Part shown: positions 37,217-45,893 of the stretch, one piece after another
How positions within the stretch are numbered: position 1 is the first letter of the stretch
Layout of the letters: each line of letters starts with the position of its first letter
NCBI GenBank assembly: GCA_022827045.1
Contig: JAJDTQ010000124.1
Span: forward strand, 1-47,257
Direction: 5' to 3'
Length of the DNA stretch: 47,257 bases
From: Candidatus Binatia bacterium
GTDB lineage: Bacteria > Desulfobacterota_B > Binatia > UBA9968 > JAJDTQ01
Position numbers and translations under genes: made by a program
Notes under the pieces: generated by a model
Databases searched by the model: none
Told to the model about the DNA's origin: nothing
What the model saw: the letters and a program-made list of their open reading frames with translations, nothing else

Positions 37217-38875
37217 ATGGATATGCAAAACCGGCGAGCCCGATGGGTTGATTTTCTCCGGGATACCCGGGCCGGCGCGGTCGGGATCGCGTCCGTGTTC
37301 ATCGCCTTGATGAGCCTCGCGGGCACCGCCCTGGTCAGCGATCATACCGTGCTGGTCCGTCATCGCGACACGCTGCGGGCCGCGGCCGCTACGGCGGGCA
37401 TCGCGACGACGCGGCAGATGGCCAGGCTGGATTCCGGTCTGACCCCGGAGGAACTGGTCCAGGAACTGAAGCCGATGGCCAGACGCTACATTCTGGCCAA
37501 CCTGCCCGAAGGGCTCCGTACATCGGCGGAAGACACGCTGGAGGTCACGGTTACGCCGAGCCGTGCGACCGGCGTTGTAAGCGTTGATGCGTCCGCCGAC
37601 CTGGGAGGGGCGATTGTCGGCCGGTATCTATGGGGCAACCTTGTCAATAGAACCAGAGCTGTGAGCGGCGCCGAGCGCATTATGCTCCCCGTCGATCTGG
37701 TGCTTGCGATCGACGTCACCGGCTCGATGGGCGGCAGCATCATTTTTAGAGAGAATGACCCCCCTGCGGAGCGGAAACGGATCAACGTCGTGCGAAAGGC
37801 GGCGCAGGTTCTCGTTGATGCGTTGTACGACCAGCAGGGCGAGACCGGGCATGTATCGGTCGGGCTGGTGCCGTTCAACACGACCGTAAACATCGGCAAG
37901 GACCGGCAGAGTTGGGTGAGCGATCTGGGCCAGGGGCACAAGGTCATCCCCTCGGGGTTCGGCCCCTGGCTCGGCTGCGTGGAAAGCCGTGTCCAGACCG
38001 ACGACCTCGATCTCTCGCTCGTGACGCCCGCCGACAAGCCGTTCACGTCGTGGTTTTCGCCGAGCACACTGGTTTACGATCCCACGGACCGCGACGCGCT
38101 GGCCGCGGAGACCACCTCGGGGAAGGTGTACGGCGAGAACGACTGGTCCGCCGACAAGGCGGATGCCAAGAGGTATCACCCCAGCCCGCACTTCGGTTGC
38201 CCGCGCGACGAGATCATTCCGCTCACGGACAAGCGCGAGACGATAGATAAGGCGATTGCGGAAATGCGGCCTTGGGGCGGCGGCGGCACCATGACGCATC
38301 TCGGCGCCGTGTGGGGAAGGCGGCTTCTGGCGTCCGAATGGCGGGAGACGTGGGGCCTTCCGGCGGATCGGGAAGAGCTGGACAGGAAGAAGGTTCTCGT
38401 GGTGCTGACGGATGGCTTCAACGGCGCCATCGACGCCAACTGGACCTATCCGGGGGGATACCGGCGCGACGGCGTCGTCCGCAGGCATCAGGATTATTAC
38501 AATTCACAATATACCGGGTTCGGCCGAGCCGGGAGCGGCCGAGCCGGGAGCGGCCGCGTCGTGGACGGCCATCGCGCGGACACCCGGTTGAGCAGCACGA
38601 CGAGCAGGGCCGAGACACGTCGTGTCCTCGACGACCTTCTAAGCCGATCCTGTGAGCTCGCGAAAGGCGAAGGCATTACCGTGTTCACGGTGTCGGCAGT
38701 GCCGCAAGGCCACAACCAGGCGCAGGAGTTGGGGGCGCTGCTCACGGCCTGTGCGACATCCGCGGATCACGCTTTTGTCCAAAACAGCGACGCGGCGAGC
38801 ATGCAGGAAGCGTTTCGCGAAATCGGCCGGATGGTGCAAGGGGTGCGAAGGATAGCGATGGGCCGGTCCGGATAA
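37217..38875 (+). CDS. TadG-like pilus assembly protein with von Willebrand A domain
   Basis: A 552-residue protein with a basic, hydrophobic N-terminal anchor (RDTRAGAVGIASVFIALMSLAGTALVSDH), which is the TadE/TadG-type pseudopilin-like start. A vWA domain follows from about residue 155, with the MIDAS motif DVTGSMGGS, and a later SRTDGF-like VVLTDGFNG segment. Such proteins help assemble Flp/Tad pili, but no tad genes adjoin it. GGAGGGG lies 8 bases before the ATG. Residues about 435-446 repeat GRAGS, encoded by a 15-bp tandem. Codon use and AT-rich flanks differ somewhat from neighbours, consistent with transfer inside the cassette. Confidence 0.75.
   Translation: MDMQNRRARWVDFLRDTRAGAVGIASVFIALMSLAGTALVSDHTVLVRHRDTLRAAAATAGIATTRQMARLDSGLTPEELVQELKPMARRYILANLPEGLRTSAEDTLEVTVTPSRATGVVSVDASADLGGAIVGRYLWGNLVNRTRAVSGAERIMLPVDLVLAIDVTGSMGGSIIFRENDPPAERKRINVVRKAAQVLVDALYDQQGETGHVSVGLVPFNTTVNIGKDRQSWVSDLGQGHKVIPSGFGPWLGCVESRVQTDDLDLSLVTPADKPFTSWFSPSTLVYDPTDRDALAAETTSGKVYGENDWSADKADAKRYHPSPHFGCPRDEIIPLTDKRETIDKAIAEMRPWGGGGTMTHLGAVWGRRLLASEWRETWGLPADREELDRKKVLVVLTDGFNGAIDANWTYPGGYRRDGVVRRHQDYYNSQYTGFGRAGSGRAGSGRVVDGHRADTRLSSTTSRAETRRVLDDLLSRSCELAKGEGITVFTVSAVPQGHNQAQELGALLTACATSADHAFVQNSDAASMQEAFREIGRMVQGVRRIAMGRSG
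38521..38556 (+). repeat. 15-bp tandem repeat inside the vWA gene
   Basis: CGGCCGAGCCGGGAG occurs at 38521-38535 and 38536-38550, followed by a partial third copy. The repeat keeps frame and encodes GRAGS units, so slippage could change length without breaking the gene. Confidence 0.85.
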
Positions 38876-38879
38876 GCGA

Positions 38880-38910
38880 GTTATCGTTAGTGATATCAGT
38901 CAATAGCCGA
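38880..38910. repeat. Right terminal inverted repeat of vWA cassette
   Basis: Reverse complement of 36969-36999 with four mismatches. It starts 5 bases after the vWA stop and ends 2 bases before the LysR stop. Confidence 0.7.
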
Positions 38911-38912
38911 CG

Positions 38913-39821
38913 CTAGGCGAAGTTCTCGAAGAACCGCAGGCACATCGAGCCGAGGGGGTTGCGCCGGCCCTTCGACGTAAGGCGCGCGACGTAGCAGCCG
39001 CCGAACGGCACGAACTCCCCGTGCACGAGCACCAGGACGCCGCGCTCCAGGTAGTCCTCGATGCAGTGCTTCCACCCCAGCGCCACGCCCCGGCCAGCTG
39101 CCGCGGCATCGAGGATCTGCGAGTACGAGTCGTAGTCCTCGATCCGCGGCGCCCGCTCCGGGCGTCCGGCCGCGGCGAACCAGTCGTCCCAGGTCGCCCA
39201 ACCCGTGTTTGGACGCTTGAGGTCGAGCAGCGTCAGCCCGCCCCAGCCCGCTTCCGTGCCCCGCAGCACCGCCTCATGCGCGGCCTGGTAGGCGGGCGAG
39301 CAGATCGGCTGGACCTCTTCCCTGATCACCACGACCTGGTCCTCTCCGGAGCCGCCGCCGTACTGCCAGCCCAGCACCACATCGGCCGTCCCGAACGGCT
39401 GCAGCTCGTGGGCATGGCGCTGGTACGTCAGTAGACGGATCCGCGCGTCCGCGCCGAGCATCGCTTCCAGTTCACCGAAGCGGGGCATGACGATCAGGCG
39501 CGAACCGTCGTGCGAGCAGGCAATGATCACACCCGAGCGCGCCGACTCCGCCGTCTCCTCGGCGCCGGACTGTAACTCACCCAGCGCGGCCGCCACCCGG
39601 CGGTGGTAGCGGAGCCCGGCCTCCGTCAGCCGCGTGCCGGTGCCCACCCGCTCCAGCAGCGGCACACCCAACTGCTTCTCGAGCTGGTTCATGCAGCGGC
39701 TGATGGCGGGGACCGAGGTGCGAAGCTCCCTGGCCGCGAGCGTCAGGCTCCCGAGGCGGCCGACACGCTCGAACTTGATCAGCACGCTGATGGCAGGGAT
39801 CGGCCCTGAAGTCTCCGTCAT
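38913..39821 (-). CDS. LysR-family transcriptional regulator
   Basis: A 302-residue LysR regulator of usual size. The N-terminal winged helix-turn-helix reads LIKFERVGRLGSLTLAARELRTSVPAISRCMNQLEKQLGVPLLER, followed by an effector-binding domain of two alpha/beta lobes. ATG 39821 is chosen over an upstream in-frame ATG (39983) because AGGAAGGA lies 10 bases before it and homology starts there. The nearest gene upstream on the same strand is the formyltransferase (stop 39878), 56 bases away. The end touches the cassette repeat. Target unknown; the cluster around it gives no clear partner. Confidence 0.88.
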   Translation of the reverse strand: MTETSGPIPAISVLIKFERVGRLGSLTLAARELRTSVPAISRCMNQLEKQLGVPLLERVGTGTRLTEAGLRYHRRVAAALGELQSGAEETAESARSGVIIACSHDGSRLIVMPRFGELEAMLGADARIRLLTYQRHAHELQPFGTADVVLGWQYGGGSGEDQVVVIREEVQPICSPAYQAAHEAVLRGTEAGWGGLTLLDLKRPNTGWATWDDWFAAAGRPERAPRIEDYDSYSQILDAAAAGRGVALGWKHCIEDYLERGVLVLVHGEFVPFGGCYVARLTSKGRRNPLGSMCLRFFENFA

Positions 39822-39877
39822 GGCGGCGAGATCCTTCCTACACTCCCCCGACCGGCACTGTCGGTTCAAGTCACGGT

Positions 39878-40792
39878 TCAACCGAGGCGCCGGCCGTGAC
39901 GGATACCGGCCTGACCGGCGTATTGGGCGGCGGCAACCTTGGTCCGGGAGTCGTGAGTCCTCACGCGCTGCACCACCACGCATGCCCCACCAGCCGCCAC
40001 CGTCATGCCGGCGTCGGACAGGTCCAGAACTTCTCCAGGCTCGCCCGAGCCCGTTCCCAACCGGCTGCCGTACAGCTTTAGCCTATTGCCGCCGACAGTG
40101 GTCCAGGCGCCGGGCTGGGGGTCGGTCCCGCAGATGAGGCGGTGTACGTCTTCCGCCGGCCTGGACCAGTCGACCTCGGCGTCAGCCTCCTGGCACCAGC
40201 TCTCATAGGTAGCGCGGCTGTGGTCCTGCTCGATGCGCGGCGCGGTGCCAGCGCGCACCAGCTCCACGGCCTCGGCGATGGCGTCCACGCCCATGGGGAA
40301 CAGCTTCTGGAAGTAAAGGCTGCCGACGGTATCGTCGTCGGCGATCTCCACCTCTTTCTGCAGCAGGATCGGGCCCTCGTCCAGACCCTCGTTGGGCCAG
40401 AAAATGGTGAGGCCGGTCTTGTCGTCCCCCTGGATGCGCGCCCAGTTGATGGAGCTGGGGCCGCGGTGCAGCGGCAACAGCGAGGGATGGTACTGGATGG
40501 TGCCCAACCGCGGCGCGTCCAGGACCCGCCGGGGCACCAGGAGCGTCACGTAGGCCATGACGCACAGGTCGGACCGGAAGCTCCGCACGAGTTCCAGCGC
40601 CTCGTCCGTCTTGAAGGTCGCGGGCTGGTGGACCGGAAGCCCCTGCTCCAATCCCGCCTCCTTGAGCGGACCCGTGGGCGAGCCTTCCCGGTCCGGCGGA
40701 CAGAGGACGCCCACCACCTCGTCAGGACCCGCCATCAACCGTTCCAGCACGGCCTTGCCGAACGCCTGCTGCCCGTGGATCAGAATGCGCAT
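39878..40792 (-). CDS. Formyltransferase, 10-formyl-THF hydrolase/Fmt-like
   Basis: A 304-residue protein of the formyltransferase fold that uses 10-formyl-tetrahydrofolate. The start MRILIHGQQAFGKAVLERL and YHPSLLPLHRGPSSINWA resemble the N-terminal hydrolase domain of formyl-THF dehydrogenase (ALDH1L1) more than methionyl-tRNA formyltransferase. Catalytic candidates are His in YHPSLLP and Asp in GLDEGP. A C-terminal domain from about 200 (VDWSRPAEDVHRLICG) is the Fmt-like domain. ATG 40792 was preferred over the longer 40849 start because homology starts there. The last 25 or so residues (RTHDSRTKVAAAQYAG) look unusual. No adjoining one-carbon genes. Confidence 0.75.
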   Translation of the reverse strand: MRILIHGQQAFGKAVLERLMAGPDEVVGVLCPPDREGSPTGPLKEAGLEQGLPVHQPATFKTDEALELVRSFRSDLCVMAYVTLLVPRRVLDAPRLGTIQYHPSLLPLHRGPSSINWARIQGDDKTGLTIFWPNEGLDEGPILLQKEVEIADDDTVGSLYFQKLFPMGVDAIAEAVELVRAGTAPRIEQDHSRATYESWCQEADAEVDWSRPAEDVHRLICGTDPQPGAWTTVGGNRLKLYGSRLGTGSGEPGEVLDLSDAGMTVAAGGACVVVQRVRTHDSRTKVAAAQYAGQAGIRHGRRLG

Positions 40793-40890
40793 ATCAACAT
40801 CGGGAAAGATACCGAAACTGGCGCAAGCAGGGAAGCCTGAATGCAGCAACCCTACCGGTCCACAGAGGTTCCAAGACCGTTCGTCCTGAG

Positions 40891-40918
40891 CGTAGCGAAG
40901 CGAAGTCGAAGGACGCCA
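40891..40918. repeat. Direct repeat flanking HEAT gene, copy A
   Basis: 28 bases that match 43164-43191 at 25 positions, in the same orientation, one copy on each side of the HEAT-repeat gene (CGTAGCG...GTCGAAGGACGCCA). Confidence 0.6.
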
Positions 40919-40925
40919 TACTCCT

Positions 40926-40945
40926 TACTCGGACAGGCTCCTAGG
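40926..40945. repeat. 20-bp direct repeat, copy B
   Basis: TACTCGGACAGGCTCCTAGG, identical to 24839-24858. The stop codon of the HEAT gene lies inside it. Confidence 0.75.
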
Positions 40946-43079
40946 CGCCGCCCAGGGCTTCCAGAACCAGCCGAAGCCCTGGCCTCGATACCCCGGGAAC
41001 GCTCAACATCCCGATCAACCCCCGTGTCACCTCGATGTGACGCACGCATGCGTCCATGAGGCTGTCGGCCCGGCCGCCGTCCACCAGCACCCGCAGGCCG
41101 TCTTCAAGCAAACGATCCTCGCCTGCCGCGATGACGGCGTCCACAGCGGCTCGGCGGACCAGGGACGAGGAGTCGTGAAAACCCGCCGCGGCTCTCGCCG
41201 GATGGACGGCGGCAACCGCCGTCACCGCCGCCGCCCGGACCGAGGGGTCGGGGTCGTCCAGCAGCGGGATGAGTTGTCGCGCGTGGTCGAGACCCGTCGC
41301 GGTCAGGCCGCGGACGGCGGCGCAACGCACGCGCGCATCGTCGGAGCCCAGTGACCGCGCCAGGACAACCCGCAGGACGGGCGCCAACGGCATGGCCGCC
41401 GCGCGCTGGGCGATGGCCTCGAAGACGCCCGCCCGCAGGTCGGATTCCGTCGACAAGGCGGTTTCCGCCAGCACCTCGTCCATGCCCTCGACGGCGCAGT
41501 CCGCGGCAAGCCGGACCGCCATCAGACGAATATCGGCCTCTACGTCGTCAACGCCTTCCACCGGCACGCGGCGGGACCGGACTCGCCCCGCGCCAGGAGG
41601 AGACGGTGGAGGATCGTGGGACGGTACGGTCGTCCCAGGCTCCGCTGCCTGAATCGCTTCGAGGGTGGATCGGGGGAACAGCGGCGCTTTGGCAACGCCG
41701 CCCGAGAGGGCAGCGGATGCTTCCAGCTCAGGCACGTCGGCGGCCACGATGCCGCCCGCGGGAGTTATGGCGACCGGTCCGCTCCCGGCGGAACCGGCCG
41801 CCGCGTGACCCGGAGCGTCATCGATTGCATCCGCGCTGCCGAACGGGCGGGACCGGAGATTGCCGCGCATGGCCTCGATCAAGAGATCTCGCGCCTGCCG
41901 CCGGCTCTCCTCGGAGGCGCCGCGCGTCATTGCCGCGGCTGCCGCCAGGGCGGCCACCCGGACCTGTCGGACCAAACCCGCCGCCGCCGCGGACAGCGCG
42001 GCGAGAGCCTCTCGGGTGCCGATCTCCCCCAATGCCTTGAGCGCGGCGATGCGTACCTCGGCAAGCCGTTCTCCGTCCGCCGCCGTGTCTCGCAGCGCGC
42101 TCGCCGCCCCTGCCCCCATCACCCTGGGCAGCGTTGACGCACACGCCGCGGCCAGGCGCGGGTCACTCTCCCCAAGCCAGGCCGTCAGCTTTGCGGCGAT
42201 CGACGGTTCGTCGGCGGAGGAGAGGTGCGGCGCCAGCCCTTCGAGAGCCGTGGCGCGGACATGGGGATCGGGATCGGCAAGCGCCGCGCGGCCCAGGTCC
42301 GGTGCCCCCGAGGCAACGCGCCCCACTGCGATGGCGCGGACCGAAGCCTCCGGATCCTTCAATACCAAGGCGGACAATGCCGCGTCTCCCGCATACAGGC
42401 ACTCCGCGGCAAGCCGGCGAACGCCCGGGCTCGGGTCGGCGACCAGGCGGTCGCGGAGCGGCGCCAGCCGATCCCGCCCGGCCCGCGACAGCGCCGCCAG
42501 GGCACGCTCCCGGACCCGCCCGTTGCCGTCCTTCAGGAAATCGAGGAGAGCCGCGACTCCCCGCCCGGGCATCTTCGCCAGGGCGGCGAAGACCACGTGG
42601 TCGAGCTCCTGCCCACCCTCGTCGGCACGCGCCCGGATCAGGTCGTCCACCGCGGACTCGGCGCCCATGTCCCCCAGGGCCGTGATGGCGGCCACCTGCA
42701 CGTCCAGCCAATCGTCCCACGAACCCTCCTCCCACGCCACCTCCGACCCGCATCGATCCCGCGCCAGCGCCCGCAGCAACTCCGTGGACGCCGCGTCCTT
42801 GAGCCGGCCCAGGGTCCGCACGGCCGCGGTCTTGACCTCGCCCGCCGGATCGCCCTGCAACGAGCGCCGGATCGCCGGCGCGTCCTGCGGCCGGGCGCAA
42901 CGCACCAGCGCCGCCATGGCATCGGCCCGCACGTCCGGGTCCGGGTCCAGCAGCGCGTCCACCAGAGCCGGCGCCGCGTCCTCGTCGCCCAGCGCGCCGA
43001 GAGCGCGCGCGGCGGCGCAGCGAATCGGTTCCTCCGGCGCTTTCAGATGGGGCGAGATGATCCGTACGGGATCAGTCAC
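40941..43079 (-). CDS. HEAT-repeat protein
   Basis: A 712-residue protein made of repeated 30-40 residue helical hairpins with the HEAT pattern (for example EEPIRCAAARALGALGDEDAAPALVDAL, and repeated DPDPDVRADAMAAL-type helices). There is no signal peptide, and a Pro/Ser-rich linker near residue 500 splits two repeat blocks. HEAT solenoids are protein-binding scaffolds; no partner is evident, although the molybdoenzyme operon lies just upstream on the same strand. The gene is flanked by near-identical 28-bp direct repeats and separated from the molybdoenzyme by a strong hairpin. Specific function unknown. Confidence 0.8.
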   Translation of the reverse strand: MTDPVRIISPHLKAPEEPIRCAAARALGALGDEDAAPALVDALLDPDPDVRADAMAALVRCARPQDAPAIRRSLQGDPAGEVKTAAVRTLGRLKDAASTELLRALARDRCGSEVAWEEGSWDDWLDVQVAAITALGDMGAESAVDDLIRARADEGGQELDHVVFAALAKMPGRGVAALLDFLKDGNGRVRERALAALSRAGRDRLAPLRDRLVADPSPGVRRLAAECLYAGDAALSALVLKDPEASVRAIAVGRVASGAPDLGRAALADPDPHVRATALEGLAPHLSSADEPSIAAKLTAWLGESDPRLAAACASTLPRVMGAGAASALRDTAADGERLAEVRIAALKALGEIGTREALAALSAAAAGLVRQVRVAALAAAAAMTRGASEESRRQARDLLIEAMRGNLRSRPFGSADAIDDAPGHAAAGSAGSGPVAITPAGGIVAADVPELEASAALSGGVAKAPLFPRSTLEAIQAAEPGTTVPSHDPPPSPPGAGRVRSRRVPVEGVDDVEADIRLMAVRLAADCAVEGMDEVLAETALSTESDLRAGVFEAIAQRAAAMPLAPVLRVVLARSLGSDDARVRCAAVRGLTATGLDHARQLIPLLDDPDPSVRAAAVTAVAAVHPARAAAGFHDSSSLVRRAAVDAVIAAGEDRLLEDGLRVLVDGGRADSLMDACVRHIEVTRGLIGMLSVPGVSRPGLRLVLEALGGA

Positions 43080-43093
43080 GGGTCATTTGACTT

Positions 43094-43175
43094 CGCTCCG
43101 CTACGCAGGGGCAAGCCCGGGCGGACGTTGGGGCCGCCCTCCGGCCACCCGGGCTTGCCCCTGCGTAGCGGAGCG
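43094..43175. terminator. 28-bp perfect inverted repeat between HEAT and molybdoenzyme genes
   Basis: CGCTCCGCTACGCAGGGGCA onward (43094-43121) is exactly complementary to 43148-43175, enclosing 26 bases that themselves contain GGCC pairs. On the minus strand it follows the molybdoenzyme stop, so it may end that operon. It lacks a T-run and its arms belong to a dispersed repeat. Confidence 0.65.
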
Positions 43176-43191
43176 CGGTCGAAGGACGCCA
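43164..43191. repeat. Direct repeat flanking HEAT gene, copy B
   Basis: Matches 40891-40918 at 25 of 28 bases in the same orientation. It overlaps the right arm of the 43094-43175 hairpin. Confidence 0.6.
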
Positions 43192-43200
43192 ACACCGACG

Positions 43201-45882
43201 TTATTCCAGGGCGATGTCGCGGCGGGCGAACGACATGCTGCGGAACTGGCGCTTGTAGGGGCTTTCGCCCATGCGCCGCAACCGTCCCACGCCCATCTTG
43301 TAGTTGTAGTTGCCGCTGATCCAGTCCACCACCCGGCCCGAGAGGGCGTTGGCCGGCTGGCTGGTCTGCAGGAAGTCGGTGAAGCCGACGCCCTTCTTGA
43401 TGGCCGGCGTCACGATCACCACCGCGGTGATGGCGCCGCGGGTCAGCTCGATGTAGCCGTTGCGAAGGAGCGCGGCGAAGTCGAAATCGTCGGCCTCGAT
43501 GCCGAGAATGGTTTCCTTCTGCACCGGGATGCGGTCGGAATGGATCATCGCGTAGTCGCCCGACTCCAACCCCCGCGCGCGGGCATCGTCCGGATGAAGC
43601 TCGATCCAGTTCTCGGGCCAGCGCTGCTCGATGTAGGGGCGCCGCCGGTCGTCGTAGCCCGACTGCCAGCGCTCGTTGATACGGCCGGAGGTGATCCAGA
43701 TCTCCCCTTCCCGGGGCTTCATCCACTCCCAGTAGCTGGAGAAGAGCTCCCACGGCGCCTTCTGGAGATTCAGTTTCCCGGTCTGGGTGTTGAAGTGCGT
43801 CAGCTTCTTGTTGAACACCGTGGCGCCGGCCGGGCCGTCGTCCGGCAGTACCCGGTTCACGTCGTGGAGCCGCTTGGTCTCCTCCAGGGTGCCGTCGGCG
43901 CGCATGAGCACCGGGCCCTGGATGCCGTTGGTGCCGAACTCCCGGAGCTTGTCGTGAAGGGTCTTGCCCTCGCGCCGGGCCGCCACCTTGACCGCGAAGA
44001 AGTCCTTGCGCGAGCCGCGGGAGAAGCGCGCTCCCTCCTCCAGCACCTGGTTGGAGTCCTCCCAGTCGAAGCCCTCGAAGCCCATCTTCCGCGCCAGTCG
44101 GGCGATGATCCACCAGTCCGGCCGGGCCGCGCCGGGAGCGTCGTAGAACTTGGGGTAGAGGCGGATGCGCCGCTCGCCGTTGGCCCGGGTGAAGGTCTCC
44201 TCGCCCCAGCCGGCGGCCGGGAACACGATGTCGGCGTAGCGCGCGCCGATGGGGTCCACCAGATAGATGTCCTGGTGCCACACCACCATGCCGCCCGAGT
44301 CCGTCCGCTGCTTCAGGGTCTCTACTACGTCCTTGCGGTCGAAGCTCCGCACCTGGTGCGGGTTGCGCGTCGTCAACTCGTCGAACTTCTCCTGCAGCGA
44401 CTGGGTGCCGCACATGCCCTGGACCCAGGTGTTGCCGATGACGTGGGCGAGACGGGTATGACCAGCCATCAGGTAGCGGTCGGTATCCAGCGCCCTCCGG
44501 CGCCGGCCCGGCAACTTTTCCGGGCTCTTGTTGCGCGGGTAGCTGCCGCCCCGAAGGCCGCCGCGCTGGTGTCCGCCGGCCCGCCCCACCACCTGGCCGG
44601 GCCGCCCGCCGGCGCCGCAGACGATGCCCAGGGAAGCGATGGCGTTGGTGTTGCCGGTGTTGTTGGACCAGTAGCAGCCCTTCTCGATCATGATGGAGGT
44701 CTTGGGCCGGGACCCGTCCTCGCGCGGCTTCGCCATCCATTCGGCGGCGGTATGGATCTTCCGGACGTCGATGCCAGCGATGGCCGCGGCTTTCTCCGGC
44801 ACCGTGTAGTCCTGGGCCAGCAGCCACTTCTTCCAGTCCTCGAACCCGTCGGTCTGGAACATTCCCCAGGTGGTGCGCCACTGCCACGGCGTGTTGCGCG
44901 TGCCCTGCCCGAACCCGGATGAGCTTTCCCACTTGGAGTTGACCCACTTGCGGATCCACTCGCCGTCCTCCCAGCCGTTCTCGACGATCACCCGGGCGAT
45001 GGCCATCAGCACCGGCAGGTCAGTGCCCGGCTGGATGTCGATGTACATGCCGCCCTGGCTTTCCGCGTAGGCTACGCCGGCGGTGCGGCGCGGCAGCATG
45101 AAGATCGTCCTCTGCCCGTTCTGGATGCCAGGCATGACCCAGTCGGTAAACAGGATGGTCTTGGTCTCGTAGGGGTCGGTGCCGCAGATCAACAGCACTT
45201 CGGCGTCGCGCCAGTCCTCGTAGGACGGCCCGAAGTTGTCCAACCCCGCATCGCGAAAACCGGGCGTGGAGGTGACGTCCGACGGCGTGTCGTGAAACGT
45301 GAAGTTCGCCGTGCGCACGTTGCGCAGGGCGTACTTGGTGATCGCGTAGGTGTTCTCGAGATAGCCGTAGGAGAAGGTCTTCACGGCGTAGGCGTTGGTG
45401 CCGTGCTTCGCCAGGACGTAGTTGCCCACCTCGGCCGCGACGTCGAGGGCGAAGTCCCAGGTCACCGGCATCAGCACCCCGAAGATCCGCACCAACGGCG
45501 ACCGCAACCGGTCACGGGTAGGCTTGTCGGGGTTGTAGACCTTCTGCGCGATCAGGCCGCCCCGGACCGAGGAGTTGCCGGTGTGATTGACGAAGTCGGT
45601 GTCCTTGTCGGGAAGGATGACCACGTGGTGGGGCCGGCCTTCGTGCATCACGATGTTGTGCTGATCGCCGCTGACCCAGTAACCAAGGGGTTCCACGGGG
45701 AAGTCCGCGCCGAGGGCGTTCTCGGCGGCGCTCGGGCCGCCGTTCTTCCCGCCCCGCACGGGCCAGCGATACACCTTGTAGCCGCAAGCCACCACGCAGT
45801 AGTCGCACGCCGTGGAGATGACCTCCGCGTCCGGGGGCGGCAGCGGCACGCTCTGTTCAGGGACGTGATACGGAGTAGCCAT
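43201..45882 (-). CDS. idrA: Molybdopterin catalytic subunit, arsenite oxidase/iodate reductase (AioA/IdrA) family
   Basis: An 893-residue DMSO-reductase-family enzyme. The cluster site C26-DY-C29-VVA-C33 followed by Ser104 in NSSVRGG is the [3Fe-4S] arrangement of AioA (three Cys and a Ser). Arg434 and His438 (GRAGGHQ) align with two arsenite-binding residues of AioA, but the region matching its first His/Glu reads DTPSDVTSTPGFRDAG, without that histidine. No Tat signal; it would be carried out with its Rieske partner. ATG 45882 has GAGG; a GTG at 45897 overlaps the Rieske stop. With the peroxidase-like gene, the set fits iodate reductase (IdrA) better than arsenite oxidase. Substrate is inferred. 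Confidence 0.75.
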   Translation of the reverse strand: MATPYHVPEQSVPLPPPDAEVISTACDYCVVACGYKVYRWPVRGGKNGGPSAAENALGADFPVEPLGYWVSGDQHNIVMHEGRPHHVVILPDKDTDFVNHTGNSSVRGGLIAQKVYNPDKPTRDRLRSPLVRIFGVLMPVTWDFALDVAAEVGNYVLAKHGTNAYAVKTFSYGYLENTYAITKYALRNVRTANFTFHDTPSDVTSTPGFRDAGLDNFGPSYEDWRDAEVLLICGTDPYETKTILFTDWVMPGIQNGQRTIFMLPRRTAGVAYAESQGGMYIDIQPGTDLPVLMAIARVIVENGWEDGEWIRKWVNSKWESSSGFGQGTRNTPWQWRTTWGMFQTDGFEDWKKWLLAQDYTVPEKAAAIAGIDVRKIHTAAEWMAKPREDGSRPKTSIMIEKGCYWSNNTGNTNAIASLGIVCGAGGRPGQVVGRAGGHQRGGLRGGSYPRNKSPEKLPGRRRRALDTDRYLMAGHTRLAHVIGNTWVQGMCGTQSLQEKFDELTTRNPHQVRSFDRKDVVETLKQRTDSGGMVVWHQDIYLVDPIGARYADIVFPAAGWGEETFTRANGERRIRLYPKFYDAPGAARPDWWIIARLARKMGFEGFDWEDSNQVLEEGARFSRGSRKDFFAVKVAARREGKTLHDKLREFGTNGIQGPVLMRADGTLEETKRLHDVNRVLPDDGPAGATVFNKKLTHFNTQTGKLNLQKAPWELFSSYWEWMKPREGEIWITSGRINERWQSGYDDRRRPYIEQRWPENWIELHPDDARARGLESGDYAMIHSDRIPVQKETILGIEADDFDFAALLRNGYIELTRGAITAVVIVTPAIKKGVGFTDFLQTSQPANALSGRVVDWISGNYNYKMGVGRLRRMGESPYKRQFRSMSFARRDIALE

Positions 45883-45893
45883 GGCAACGGTCC

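Larger units (their letters stand above)
36969..38910. mobile_element. 1.94-kb inverted-repeat cassette carrying one gene, no transposase
   Basis: Imperfect 31-bp inverted repeats bound this block, which contains one gene (37217-38875). The right repeat ends 2 bases before the LysR stop codon. No transposase or recombinase is inside, and I see no clear target duplication, so it would need a helper in trans. Inside the left end is a second AT-rich copy, ATATCGTTAATGATAAC (37012-37028), similar to the tip of both repeats, so the motif could alternatively be a regulatory operator. The 317-base gap 36900-37216 is otherwise without a gene. Confidence 0.5.

Noticed and set aside
41860..44922. 1020-codon plus-strand open frame over the HEAT and molybdoenzyme genes
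   Set aside because: Antisense shadow; spans two unrelated minus-strand genes and the strong hairpin between them.
43201..45882. Arsenite oxidase as the primary call
   Set aside because: Kept as alternative. The first arsenite-binding His region is not conserved and a di-haem peroxidase gene accompanies the pair, which fits iodate reductase better, though a tree is needed.
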